Assembly (NCBI GenBank): GCA_002411175.1
Contig: DHRN01000062.1
Location: 1 to 14,408 of the forward strand
Source: Anaerolineaceae bacterium UBA5311
GTDB lineage: Bacteria; Chloroflexota; Anaerolineae; Anaerolineales; Anaerolineaceae
DNA length: 14,408 nucleotides
Direction: 5' to 3'
Part shown: positions 5,917 to 14,253 of the stretch, piece after piece
Position numbering within the stretch: the stretch's first letter is position 1
How the letters are laid out: every line of letters begins with the position of its first letter
Made by a program: the position numbers and the translations under genes
The notes under the pieces: model-generated
Seen by the model: only the letters and a program-made list of their open reading frames with translations
Database searches by the model: none
Told to the model about the DNA's origin: nothing

Positions 5917-7704
5917 ATGCAAAAACATCTCACACATCAGCTGACCACACTGTTCGAACCGGCACAACCAATCCCGCTTCCGGAGTATCCCCGCCCGCAA
6001 ATGGTACGCCCTGTTTGGCAAAACCTGAATGGCTGGTGGCAATACAGCATCCAAAAAGGCGATCTGCCCAGACCCTCCAGTTTCGCGAAAAACATCCTGG
6101 TGCCTTTCCCACCTGAATCAGTGCTTTCCGGAGTTGAGCACGTTCTCCAGCCGGATGAGAAGCTTTGGTATCGGCGCAGCTTTGAGGTCACTGCCAAACC
6201 TGGAGAAGTAGTCTGGCTGCACTTTGGGGCGGTGGATTTTTCGTGCCAGGTTTGGGTAAACGGACAGCAGGTCGGCGAACACTGGGGCGGCTACCTGCCC
6301 TTCAGTTTCGATATTTCCCGGGCGATAGTTGCTGGCGAAAACGAACTGGTCGTTATGGTCGAGGACGAAACCGAGCACGCACTGCACCAAAAAGGCAAAC
6401 AGCGTCTCGAACCTGGCGGTATCTGGTACAGCTCCGTTTCCGGCATCTGGCAAACGGTCTGGCTGGAAGTTGTGCCTGTAAGACACATCCGCTCGCTCAA
6501 GATAACCCCCTTCATCGACACAGAAACGCTCGAAGTAAAAGTTAATCTCAGCGATGCAGCTCTGGCGGCTGGATGCCGCATCGAGGCAGCCGCCAGTTTT
6601 GCCGGCGAAGAAGCCGGCAGGGCTGAGGGCACTGCCAAAAGTATCCTGGTTTTTCATCTTCCGAATGCCCGCTTGTGGCACCCGGACCACCCCCACCTGT
6701 ACGACCTGGAAGTGCGCTTGCTCGCTCCCGACGGTGAAATCGACCGGGTAGACAGTTATTTTGCTATGCGCAAGTTTAGCAAAGTCAAAGACAGCCAGGG
6801 GTTCTGGCGTTTTGCCGTAAACAACGAACCACTCTTCCAATATGGACCTCTCGACCAGGGTTACTACCCCGAGGGGCTGTATACCGCCCCGTCGGAAGAA
6901 GCGCTGCTTTCTGACATCGAATATGCCAAAAAGATCGGCTGCAACCTGATTCGAAAGCACGTCAAAGTCGAGCCGTTGCGTTGGTACCACGCCTGCGACA
7001 AGCTGGGGATGGTCGTCTGGCAGGATATGCCCAACGGTGGACGCACAACCAAGGACGCGGTTGTCTATTTCACCTTTACTTCCGGGATTCACCGTTACGA
7101 CCAGAACCGTTTGAAACGTTTCGGGCGCGAAGACCCCCAAAATCGCCAGGAATTCCGTGTTGAACTGAAGGAAATGATCGAAACCCTCTATAACGTCCCC
7201 AGTATTGCCGTTTGGGTTCCTTTTAATGAGAGCTGGGGGCAGTTTCAGGCGATTCGGATCGCCGATTGGGTGAAAACTCTCGACCCAACCCGTTTGGTGG
7301 ACCATGCTTCCGGCTGGTTTGACCAGGGCGGCGGGGATTTTCAGAGCCGGCATGTTTATGTCAAACCGCTGAGCGCGCGTGTTCCTGACAACAGGATTTT
7401 GGCGGTAACTGAGTTTGGCGGTTACACCATGCAGGTGGAAGGGCATGTCTGCAATGAGAAAAAACGTTTTGGCTACGGGCATTATAAGGATTCAGCTTCG
7501 CTGACCGCGGCGTATCTAAAATTGCTACAGGAGCAAGTCGAGCCCCTGATCCCGAAAGGTCTCAGCGCGGCAATTTATACGCAAATCACCGACATCGAGA
7601 CAGAGATTAATGGCTATCTGACCTATGATCGTAAGGTTGAAAAGATGGATGCGGAATCATTGCGTGATGCCCACCGACGGTTGACAGAGACGAAGATAGA
7701 ATAA
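5917..7704 (+). CDS. glycoside hydrolase family 2 (beta-galactosidase/glucuronidase-like)
   Basis: 595 aa. The order is that of GH2: a sugar-binding jelly-roll (about 30-185, with WYRRSFEV at 84-91 and GIWYSSVSGIWQTVWLE at 168-184), an Ig-like domain (about 190-300) and a TIM barrel. The acid/base is Glu438 in PFNESWG, and the nucleophile is Glu499 in VTEFGGY; the 61-residue gap suits the family. A retaining exo-beta-glycosidase is expected; whether it acts on galactoside, glucuronide or mannoside is not readable. There is no signal peptide, so it is cytoplasmic and would act on what the upstream MFS protein imports. The ATG at 5917 is eight bases after the MFS stop, with GGA as a weak ribosome site, suggesting coupled translation. 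The open frame extends upstream to 5545, but that part overlaps the MFS gene and does not look like protein. The enzyme is shorter than LacZ (about 1000 aa) and similar to GUS (about 600). Confidence 0.9.
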   Translation: MQKHLTHQLTTLFEPAQPIPLPEYPRPQMVRPVWQNLNGWWQYSIQKGDLPRPSSFAKNILVPFPPESVLSGVEHVLQPDEKLWYRRSFEVTAKPGEVVWLHFGAVDFSCQVWVNGQQVGEHWGGYLPFSFDISRAIVAGENELVVMVEDETEHALHQKGKQRLEPGGIWYSSVSGIWQTVWLEVVPVRHIRSLKITPFIDTETLEVKVNLSDAALAAGCRIEAAASFAGEEAGRAEGTAKSILVFHLPNARLWHPDHPHLYDLEVRLLAPDGEIDRVDSYFAMRKFSKVKDSQGFWRFAVNNEPLFQYGPLDQGYYPEGLYTAPSEEALLSDIEYAKKIGCNLIRKHVKVEPLRWYHACDKLGMVVWQDMPNGGRTTKDAVVYFTFTSGIHRYDQNRLKRFGREDPQNRQEFRVELKEMIETLYNVPSIAVWVPFNESWGQFQAIRIADWVKTLDPTRLVDHASGWFDQGGGDFQSRHVYVKPLSARVPDNRILAVTEFGGYTMQVEGHVCNEKKRFGYGHYKDSASLTAAYLKLLQEQVEPLIPKGLSAAIYTQITDIETEINGYLTYDRKVEKMDAESLRDAHRRLTETKIE

Positions 7705-7726
7705 TTGCTCCTGTGCGAAGGAGCAA
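7705..7726. terminator. hairpin between convergent transcripts
   Basis: TTGCTCCT (7705-7712) pairs with AGGAGCAA (7719-7726) over a 6-nt loop, starting one base after the GH2 stop. No T-run follows on the plus strand; on the minus strand ATTATT follows. It may serve both the GH2 transcript and the opposing ABC operon. The position is persuasive, but the classic U-tract is weak. Confidence 0.5.
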
Positions 7727-7777
7727 ACATGCTTCTCACTGCAATTGAACATATGCTGTGCTTGTTAAGTTGATATC

Positions 7778-7826
7778 CTTCACAACCTAGCACGCGCTCC
7801 GTGAAGAAGCTCAGGATGGCAAACTT
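7778..7826. repeat. decayed copy of the palindromic intergenic element
   Basis: CTTCAC (7778-7783) faces GTGAAG (7801-7806). GCTCAGGATG (7809-7818) matches the right arm of the element at 78-87. It lies between convergent genes just past the ABC permease stop. More diverged than the copy at 1-88. Confidence 0.5.
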
Positions 7827-7832
7827 TCCGAA

Positions 7833-9026
7833 TTATTCCGTCTTGAAAAAAATCATCGCTAACGCAAGAAACACAATTGCAAACCCGAGCAAAATCCCAA
7901 TGGTCGGCAGAATCTGGTCAAAAGCTTTGTTGCTGATCAGGATGTCTTTCAACCCCTGCATGCCCCAGTAGGTCGGGAAGATCTTAGCCATGTTTTGCAT
8001 CCCTCGCGGGAAGAGCTCAATCGGGAACCAGGCGCCCGATAGCAGCGCGAAGACCATGCCAAATGTCGTGCTGATACCCGAAGCCTGGCTTTGGGTCCTT
8101 ACAAGGCCCCCTAAAAAGGCTCCCAGACCAGCGCCAGCAAGCGCAAACGCCAGCATCAGCAAAAAGGTTGCCAAAGGACGCTCGAGCCAGGGAGCATTCC
8201 ACACCAACGCGCCAAAGACCATCAGCAGCGCGATTTGCACCATCGCGATCAACACCTGCCCGAGAATTGTCGCTGAGAAATAGGTCAGACGCGAGGTCGG
8301 CGTAGCAAGCAGCCTCCTCAACGTCCCCCGTTGGCGGTCAAACGCCATCGTACTGGAAAGCCCAACTAGCGGGATAAAGACCCAGGTGATCAGCTGCCCG
8401 GCAGATGAGCTCGTGCCGGCGTCGTAGACAATTTCCTCACCAAACTGGCTGACTGTTTCATTGAGCCTGGAGGGCGCGTTGGCAACATCAAGCCAGACCA
8501 CCGGCAATAATTCTTCAGCCAGGTTTTCCAGCTCAGCCTCAGTAACCTCTGGATGCAGAGCTTGATATCCCCGCAAAACAGAATTAATTTTTGCCTGGTC
8601 TCCCGTCAGCCTGGAGAGCGCAAATTGCAGCTCCTGATTGATCAACTGGCTGTCTGTGCGATTTGGCTGTTGGTAGAGCTGGACAACCAGGTCGCCCTTT
8701 TGCATGGTTTCGCGGTTGAAATCCGTGGGGATGACCAGATAGGTATCCATTCGCCCTTCGCCAAACTCATCCTCGGCTTCAGCAAGCCCGACAGCTTGCA
8801 GAGTAAAGGCATCATCTTCTGCCAAAAGCTCAAGCAGGCTGGCAGCAAGAGGAGATTGAGCATGGTCGACGTAATTGAGAACGATCGGGCTGGGACCAAA
8901 CCCGCCAGTAGTTGCTGCCAAGACAGAAGTAAAAACGATCGGCAAAATGATAAAAAAGATCAACGTGACCGGCGAGGCAAAGTAGAGCCTGATATCTTTC
9001 CTGATGATGCTGAAAAGCTTAATCAT
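7833..9026 (-). CDS. ABC-2 type exporter permease, distal subunit
   Basis: 397 aa. One N-terminal helix (about 20-38) is followed by a long extracytoplasmic segment (about 40-208), then five helices (about 209-230, 249-273, 285-308, 317-336, 371-393). This is the ABC-2 (DrrB/YhgE-like) layout. DRQRGTLRRLLATPTSRL (230-247) is the cytoplasmic stretch that in such permeases faces the ATPase. A TTG start at 9032 is open, but ATG 9026 is preferred: GAGG lies six bases before it, and it follows the TGA of the upstream permease gene by two bases. It is last in the three-gene unit and probably pairs with the upstream permease as a heterodimer. Substrate unknown; drugs, lipids or glycoconjugates are possible. 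Confidence 0.88.
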   Translation of the reverse strand: MIKLFSIIRKDIRLYFASPVTLIFFIILPIVFTSVLAATTGGFGPSPIVLNYVDHAQSPLAASLLELLAEDDAFTLQAVGLAEAEDEFGEGRMDTYLVIPTDFNRETMQKGDLVVQLYQQPNRTDSQLINQELQFALSRLTGDQAKINSVLRGYQALHPEVTEAELENLAEELLPVVWLDVANAPSRLNETVSQFGEEIVYDAGTSSSAGQLITWVFIPLVGLSSTMAFDRQRGTLRRLLATPTSRLTYFSATILGQVLIAMVQIALLMVFGALVWNAPWLERPLATFLLMLAFALAGAGLGAFLGGLVRTQSQASGISTTFGMVFALLSGAWFPIELFPRGMQNMAKIFPTYWGMQGLKDILISNKAFDQILPTIGILLGFAIVFLALAMIFFKTE

Positions 9027-9028
9027 GA

Positions 9029-10282
9029 TCAACCTCTATCCTGAATGACATTATGACGAAAAAGAGCGGAGGCGATTACCAAAAGCAGCGTACCCATGAT
9101 AAAGAGCGCCAGAAGGATTACGCCAAGATCTGCCAGGCTCCCACCTCCTGCCAGGATGGTAAAGCCCTCGCTTCCCCAGAGATTCGGAGAGATTCTGGCA
9201 AGGGTATTCAGCCAGTCTGGCAGCCTTGTGGTTGGCAAAAACCCCCCGCCCAACATACCAAAAAGGAGACCGATCGCGGTGCCGGCTGAGGACACCTGGG
9301 AAGGCGTCTTGAAAAAACTGGTCAGCAACATACCCCAACCCAGAGCGCCATACGTGGCAATGGCGATCAAAATGATCACACCCAGCCAATTGCCCCAGTT
9401 AAGCCCAAACAGAAGCGCTGAGGTCAGTACAAGGATCAAAACCTGGGCGAAACCTCGCAGAAAAATCCCCAAAGCCTTACCCAGGATAATCTGGTATCCG
9501 TGGGTAGGGCTAACCAGATTTCGCTGCAAGGTAAATTTGCGCCGTTCAATCAAGAAGGACACGCCGCCTCCAGTCACGTTGTACATCAGGAACATCAGCG
9601 CCAGGCTTGGCGCGATTAACGCCAGATAGCTGACGTTATTGGAGTCGACTTCCGTGTCGTTAACCACCAACCTATAACCAATCTGGCTCTCAGCTGCACT
9701 TTCGTCCCAGGATGTCAACCCCTCTGTGATTTCGGGGATTTCCTCATAACCAATCAGTCCGTCGTTCACTAATTTGGTCAACACGACCGCTATGCTGCTT
9801 TGGCTGGATTCAAGCTGGCTGATAAAAGTTTCGATTATTGTTCGGATAACCTGGACCAAATAAGTATGGTCTCCGTCGAAATATAACTCCAGCTGGACGA
9901 CATCGTTGGCAGCAAGCGCCCCTTCCCGATAGAGCATGCTGCTGCTAAACCCCTCAGGAATCAGCAAGGCAGCAACCGCTTCATCATCATCAACCAACTG
10001 GCGGGCTTTATCAAAATTATCAGCCAGCATAGGTGCGATCAATTCATCCAATTCCTCAGATTGAAACACCTCCACCAGGGCATTGCCCAGATCAGAGCGA
10101 TCTGTATTGGTTATAACCAGGGGGATGTTGGAAAGCCCGCTATCACCTGAACTGAAGCCGCCGCTAATCGCAGCCATACCAAGGGTTAACAAAAACGGAG
10201 CAAGCAAGTAAACAATCAAAGCTATCGGATCGCGAATAATCAGTTTCAGATCTTTTTGCGCTATCAAGCAAACTTTTCGCAT
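9029..10282 (-). CDS. ABC-2 type exporter permease, proximal subunit
   Basis: 417 aa, with the same layout as its downstream partner: helix 1 at about 18-38, an extracytoplasmic domain at about 40-217 with many acidic residues, then five helices (about 218-236, 272-294, 299-320, 330-350, 384-407). ERRKFTLQRNLVSPTHGYQ (246-264) matches the ATPase-facing segment of the other permease, so the two are paralogues that diverged. The ATG (10282) follows the ATPase stop by three bases, with GAGAG eight bases before it. Its own TGA lies two bases before the next ATG. Tight coupling suggests a fixed ratio of ATPase and two different permeases. Confidence 0.88.
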   Translation of the reverse strand: MRKVCLIAQKDLKLIIRDPIALIVYLLAPFLLTLGMAAISGGFSSGDSGLSNIPLVITNTDRSDLGNALVEVFQSEELDELIAPMLADNFDKARQLVDDDEAVAALLIPEGFSSSMLYREGALAANDVVQLELYFDGDHTYLVQVIRTIIETFISQLESSQSSIAVVLTKLVNDGLIGYEEIPEITEGLTSWDESAAESQIGYRLVVNDTEVDSNNVSYLALIAPSLALMFLMYNVTGGGVSFLIERRKFTLQRNLVSPTHGYQIILGKALGIFLRGFAQVLILVLTSALLFGLNWGNWLGVIILIAIATYGALGWGMLLTSFFKTPSQVSSAGTAIGLLFGMLGGGFLPTTRLPDWLNTLARISPNLWGSEGFTILAGGGSLADLGVILLALFIMGTLLLVIASALFRHNVIQDRG

Positions 10283-10285
10283 CGA

Positions 10286-11230
10286 TTAATCTCTCAACGC
10301 CCTGCCAGTCAATTGGAGGAAGACCGTCTCAAGGTTTGGCTCAATAACCTCGATAGACCGGATGCGTGCGCCAGCCTGGGTAGCACGATTAACAATTGGC
10401 GCGAGAATCTGCCCTGCGTTTCTCCCGAGTAAAGTTACCCCGTTTGCTTCTATAATTACCTTTGAAACATCATCAATATCTTCGAGACTGGCAGCGATTG
10501 TTGCCAGATCGTCGGTTGGATCGGTTTCAATGCGAATCGAATCGTTCTCACCAACTTGCTGCGTGAGCTCATCCTGGGTTCCGATTGAAATCAGCTTGCC
10601 GTGGTCAATAATACCAACCCGGTCAGACAGTTCCTGGGCTTCTTCCATGTAGTGGGTGGTGTAGAGGATTGACATACCCTGCTGGTTCATCTCTTTGACC
10701 ATGTTCAGGATCATACGCCTGGATTGCGGGTCGATGCCAGCGGTGGGTTCATCCATGAAGAGTAGTTTGGGTTGGTGAAGCAGCCCCGCTGCGATGTTGA
10801 TGCGCCGCTTCATTCCACCGGAATAAGTCTTAATCCGGTCTTTGGCGCGATCGGTGAGACCAATTTGCTCCAGCACTTCTTTGACTCGTTGAGATAGCTT
10901 CCGTCCTCTCAAATTGTAGAGTTTTCCCCAATAATTCAAGTTTTCAAGCGCTGTAAGTTCATCATACAGAGCCACTTCCTGGGGGACGATACCGATGGAG
11001 TTCAAAACCTGCAGATCCTCTTTGGTTATCGAATAACCGTTAATCAGAGCATCCCCGCTGGTGGGCTCCAGCAGAGTCGAAAGCATTGATATGGTGGTGG
11101 TCTTGCCAGCGCCATTAGGACCGAGAAGGCTAAAAATTTCCCCTTCCATAATTTCGAAAGAAACATCGTCAACTGCTGTGAAATCTCCAAACTTTTTCAC
11201 CAGGTTCATAGCTTGTAAAATCGGTGGCAT
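10286..11230 (-). CDS. ABC exporter ATP-binding protein (DrrA/ABC-2 type)
   Basis: 314 aa with every nucleotide-binding motif intact: Walker A GPNGAGKTT (37-45), Q-loop Gln84, signature YSGGMKRR (136-142 region), Walker B LLFMDEP (156-162) with catalytic Glu161, and H-loop His193. IGLTDRAKDRIKTYSGG is typical of the daunorubicin-resistance (DrrA) branch. The C-terminal 90 residues end in PNLETVFLQLTGR, the DUF4162-type tail of that branch. It powers the two permeases encoded just downstream. Start ATG 11230 has AAAGGA about six bases upstream. It is first in its operon and separated from the LCP gene by 138 bp carrying A/T-rich promoter-like sequence. Substrate unknown; DrrA-like systems export drugs, lipids or glycans. 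Confidence 0.93.
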   Translation of the reverse strand: MPPILQAMNLVKKFGDFTAVDDVSFEIMEGEIFSLLGPNGAGKTTTISMLSTLLEPTSGDALINGYSITKEDLQVLNSIGIVPQEVALYDELTALENLNYWGKLYNLRGRKLSQRVKEVLEQIGLTDRAKDRIKTYSGGMKRRINIAAGLLHQPKLLFMDEPTAGIDPQSRRMILNMVKEMNQQGMSILYTTHYMEEAQELSDRVGIIDHGKLISIGTQDELTQQVGENDSIRIETDPTDDLATIAASLEDIDDVSKVIIEANGVTLLGRNAGQILAPIVNRATQAGARIRSIEVIEPNLETVFLQLTGRALRD

Positions 11231-11292
11231 ATAATTTCCTTTCTTGTGTCGATCTTATTCATTGTAGTGTCGCCATGAATCAGGCTTTATTT

Positions 11293-11351
11293 ATTGTACA
11301 AATAATTACAATAATAACATGTTAAATGCATCAGCGATGGGTTAAACATCA
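11293..11351 (-). promoter_or_regulatory. putative promoter and operator region of the ABC operon
   Basis: This A/T-rich block lies upstream of the ATPase gene. TACAAT on the minus strand (11298-11293) could be the -10; no good -35 is seen at 17 bp. Possible protein sites are TTGTACAA (11294-11301, a perfect palindrome), TAACATGTTA (11315-11324, a perfect palindrome), and the direct repeats GTTAAATGCATCA (11321-11333) and GTTAAACATCA (11341-11351), 20 bp apart. The arrangement suggests regulated expression; no regulator gene is adjacent. Confidence 0.4.
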
Positions 11352-11368
11352 CACACGGCTGGCTTGGC

Positions 11369-12406
11369 TTATTCGTTTCGATAAAGCGCTTCAGAAAGCA
11401 TTTCGGAAATCGCCCAGTTGTTCGGCAGCAGAACCATCGCGCCCTCATATGTGATCCAATTGGAAACCATTTCAGGACCGACCGAGAAGCGCCGTATGTT
11501 GTCTGAATTAGTCATCAACGGTTTCGCCATCGGCAATAACGGCAAAACCTGGGCAAGTTTGATGTCCGTATCCACATACTCGCGGTACAAACTATAGAGT
11601 TCAGGAACTTTGGTGAGCATATTAAGATTGACAGCCTTTTTGAAGATCGCCATGACCACCTCCTGAGCTCTGCGGTTGCGATCAAAGTCGCTGGTGGTCA
11701 ACCGCGAACGGGCATACCAAAGCGCGGTCCCGCCATCCATGTGCTGTTCACCAGGCTCGATGATACACCAGCCACTTGGGTCCAGCTGACAGCTATCCTG
11801 CAGCTCTTCACTAACACTTACCTCAATTCCCCCAATGCTGTTGACCACATCCTTGAAGCCGTTGTAATTGACCATCATGTAGTTATCAGGACGGATGCCA
11901 AAATTAACTTCAAAAGTCTGTTGAAGCAAGGGAAATCCGCCCAACGCCCAGGCTGTGTTGATCCGGTTGGACCAATATCCCGGAATGGTCACATACAGAT
12001 CACGCGGGAACGAAACCAGGCTTACAGTGCCATGTTTCGGATTGACTGAGAGAAGCATAATCACATCAGTGCGAAAGTTGTTCTCGCCGAAATCGTCCAC
12101 CCCGAGCATGATGATGTTCCATTGGTTTTCAGGGAGCTCGCCCTCAGGTATCGCGGGTACCGGTGTAGGCGTGAACATGGGCTGAGGAATCAACTCAATA
12201 CTGCCATCCTCCATAATGTTGGCAAAAGAATAGGGCTGAAAGGGGGTTGGCGTGCGCTGCTTGTCTTTGAGACTGATGTACCAGGGGGAATTTTCAGATT
12301 GTGCCATCGCCGTAATAAAGACAGAACCGAGAATTACACCGATGAATGACATGGATAAAATGAAAACGACTGTGATGGTGATGGATTGGTGCTTTTTCAG
12401 GCGCAT
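11369..12406 (-). CDS. LytR-CpsA-Psr (LCP) family cell-wall glycopolymer ligase
   Basis: 345 aa. A single signal-anchor helix (about 10-32) and a proline/threonine linker (52-86, with TPTP twice) lead to the extracytoplasmic LCP domain (about 96-258). Conserved pieces are FRTDVIMLLSVNP (111-123), SFPRDLYV (132-139) and YARSRLTTSDFDRNRRAQ (231-248). Their Asp and Arg residues bind the polyprenyl-pyrophosphate head group and metal in characterised LCP enzymes. Such proteins move glycopolymers from lipid carriers to peptidoglycan or other acceptors. An 85-residue tail follows. Cys206 and Cys214 could form a disulfide. The start follows the upstream gene's TGA by 11 bases, with a weak GAAAG site, so the two are probably co-transcribed. 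Acceptor and glycan are unknown. Confidence 0.92.
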   Translation of the reverse strand: MRLKKHQSITITVVFILSMSFIGVILGSVFITAMAQSENSPWYISLKDKQRTPTPFQPYSFANIMEDGSIELIPQPMFTPTPVPAIPEGELPENQWNIIMLGVDDFGENNFRTDVIMLLSVNPKHGTVSLVSFPRDLYVTIPGYWSNRINTAWALGGFPLLQQTFEVNFGIRPDNYMMVNYNGFKDVVNSIGGIEVSVSEELQDSCQLDPSGWCIIEPGEQHMDGGTALWYARSRLTTSDFDRNRRAQEVVMAIFKKAVNLNMLTKVPELYSLYREYVDTDIKLAQVLPLLPMAKPLMTNSDNIRRFSVGPEMVSNWITYEGAMVLLPNNWAISEMLSEALYRNE

Positions 12407-12417
12407 TGTGTCAGCTT

Positions 12418-14055
12418 TCAGTTAATACTATCTATATCGGCAGCAGGATTTTCTTCATCCCCGGGGTTAAGTATACTGCCGGGAGGGTGGAAAAGTCCAT
12501 TAATAAGCAAGCTTGCTTGCTGAAGAATGGTTTTCAGCTGCTCAATCTGTTTGGAATTGCGCAGGATGGTTTCTTCGAGGTGTTGTTTTTCGAGGCGGAG
12601 GGTTTCAATCTGGACGACGCTTTCCCGGTTTTCTTCGATGACAGCCTGCAAAGTTTCTAGTTCGTCTTCCAACTCTTTTTGGCGGTTGACCCATAGCTCA
12701 ACTTCTTCAGCCCAGGCGTTTTGAGTTTGTTCAAGATCGTTTTTGATTTGCGCGAGAATTTCCTGGTTGTCTTTGGCTTCCTCATCCAAAAGTTGCAGTT
12801 TTAGGGTTTTATCCTCCAAATCTGCGATAAAACGCTGGAGCTGGGCAGATTCCTCCTCGAAGTTGCTGGCTTTTTGCAGCGCCCTTCCCAGGTTTTGCTT
12901 CAGGGGTTCGAGGCGGGTCAGGTCCTCCTGCTCCCAGGTCTTATTTGTATAGGGTGTGAGCCCCAGGATGCCGGGTTTGGTTGAATTCTTAAATGGGTCA
13001 AGCGGGTAATAGAGCAAGTTGCCAATCTGGTTGTATCCGGTCAGGTCCATCAGGGCTTCTTTTTCAGCCCGGAGATGCTCAGACTTATTGGAAACAAGGA
13101 TCTGCTCGTTTTGCATGGCAATACGAAGCGATGGAAAATCCTCAACCGGAAGATCAATGGATTTGAGGTGATCTTCGCGGATTAAATCGTAGGCGCTGGA
13201 TAGCCTGGCAGACGGATCCCCTTCTTTATAAGAAAGAAACCCGAGCAAGTCTGCCGCCAGGTAAAGGCTGAGGCTATGGGAAAGCGATTTTTCAAGCTCA
13301 TCACGCCCGGATTGAAGGCTGACCCCGAGGAAGGCATTGGCGATATTTGCCCGCAGCAAATGGTTTGGTTGGGGCTCCCTTACCCTGGACGATTGGTTTG
13401 TTGGTTTATGGTGAGCCAGGCTGATTAGCAGGGGATAATAGAGCAGTTGACTGAGCATGACCACAGCTGGCAAATCGCCTGCGATCGGAAGGAGCAGGTA
13501 GAGAATGAATCCAACTCCAGCAATAAATAGGATCAGCAGCGGTTCAACCAGCCAGACCTTGGATCTACCCTTACAGGCGACTCCCGCAGACAGAATTAAT
13601 AAAAGCGTTAGTCCGATCCAGATAAAATCTGGCAGGCTGAAATTGAAGTTTTGAGCTGAGTGAGTGGGCAGCCAGGAAAGCGCGAGGATGGCTGAAGATA
13701 GCAACACCAGCATGGTGACAACCAGGGGAAGCCAGGCGGGGAGTGCGTTATCACCCGGCTTAATTATTGACCAGGTCAGCCAAACCAGGCAAATTAAATT
13801 TAAGCTTCGATGCAGCAGCGGGAATAAAGCCTCAACCTGCTGAACTCCCTGGTAGGCAAGCAAATTAGCTGTTAGTAACACCAGTTGGGAAACGAAAATG
13901 ACCGCCAGGCTGGTTTGTAATGTTGCTCTGCGCTCGCCTTCTGAGCGCAGGACGGCGAACAGCGCCAGCCCGCTGGAAACCAACAAGAGCGCGTAGTACA
14001 ACAGTGCGTAGGGAAACACCGTCAACACAGGGTTGAAATCGAGAGTCGGGATCAT
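12418..14055 (-). CDS. seven-helix membrane protein with GAF-like domain and long coiled coil, function unknown
   Basis: 545 aa. Seven predicted helices (about 15-37, 47-68, 78-97, 107-128, 141-160, 168-189, 194-214) are followed by a cytoplasmic GAF-like domain (about 235-395). That domain ends in the pattern GILGLTPYTN...LEPLKQNLGRALQKA. Then come a heptad-rich, Glu/Gln/Leu-rich coiled coil (about 397-520) and a short acidic tail. It resembles the sensory part of 7TM/GAF histidine kinases or cyclases, but no kinase, GGDEF or other output domain follows. It may therefore act by dimerisation or by binding a partner. It precedes and is probably co-transcribed with the LCP ligase gene. The start is uncertain: ATG 14055 has AGGA ten bases upstream, while ATG 14064 has it only one base away. 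The open frame back to 14322 crosses the promoter and repeats and is not coding. Confidence 0.75.
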   Translation of the reverse strand: MIPTLDFNPVLTVFPYALLYYALLLVSSGLALFAVLRSEGERRATLQTSLAVIFVSQLVLLTANLLAYQGVQQVEALFPLLHRSLNLICLVWLTWSIIKPGDNALPAWLPLVVTMLVLLSSAILALSWLPTHSAQNFNFSLPDFIWIGLTLLLILSAGVACKGRSKVWLVEPLLILFIAGVGFILYLLLPIAGDLPAVVMLSQLLYYPLLISLAHHKPTNQSSRVREPQPNHLLRANIANAFLGVSLQSGRDELEKSLSHSLSLYLAADLLGFLSYKEGDPSARLSSAYDLIREDHLKSIDLPVEDFPSLRIAMQNEQILVSNKSEHLRAEKEALMDLTGYNQIGNLLYYPLDPFKNSTKPGILGLTPYTNKTWEQEDLTRLEPLKQNLGRALQKASNFEEESAQLQRFIADLEDKTLKLQLLDEEAKDNQEILAQIKNDLEQTQNAWAEEVELWVNRQKELEDELETLQAVIEENRESVVQIETLRLEKQHLEETILRNSKQIEQLKTILQQASLLINGLFHPPGSILNPGDEENPAADIDSIN

Positions 14056-14087
14056 TTTGCTCATTTCCTGGTGTTTTTGATGCAAGA

Positions 14088-14115
14088 ATTGTACCGCTGT
14101 CGTTTTGTAACTCAA
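14088..14115 (-). promoter_or_regulatory. promoter of the 7TM protein-LCP unit
   Basis: On the minus strand, TTGAGT (14115-14110), a 16-nt spacer and TACAAT (14093-14088). The -10 matches five of six positions and the -35 four of six. Transcription would begin near 14081, about 20 nt before the ATGs at 14064 and 14055, which supports a start there rather than at 14322. The stretch 14116-14253 upstream shows no gene or clear repeat. Confidence 0.55.
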
Positions 14116-14253
14116 GTAATTAAGGTCAAATTGCTTCACACGCGAAGAGTACAGCGTTGAAGATTTCGTGCCTTTTGAATTACATTGACTCGCAGTGATG
14201 ACATGTTTTCCAGACAGTACCTGTGTAGAACAGACGCAGTACCGCTTTTGCCA

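Noticed and set aside
6118..7482. 454-codon minus-strand ORF inside the GH2 gene
   Set aside because: The plus-strand frame has both GH2 catalytic motifs; the antisense frame is a product of high third-position GC.
7833..11230. Antibiotic-resistance label for the ABC exporter
   Set aside because: DrrA-like sequence alone does not show the substrate, and no biosynthetic or resistance genes adjoin.
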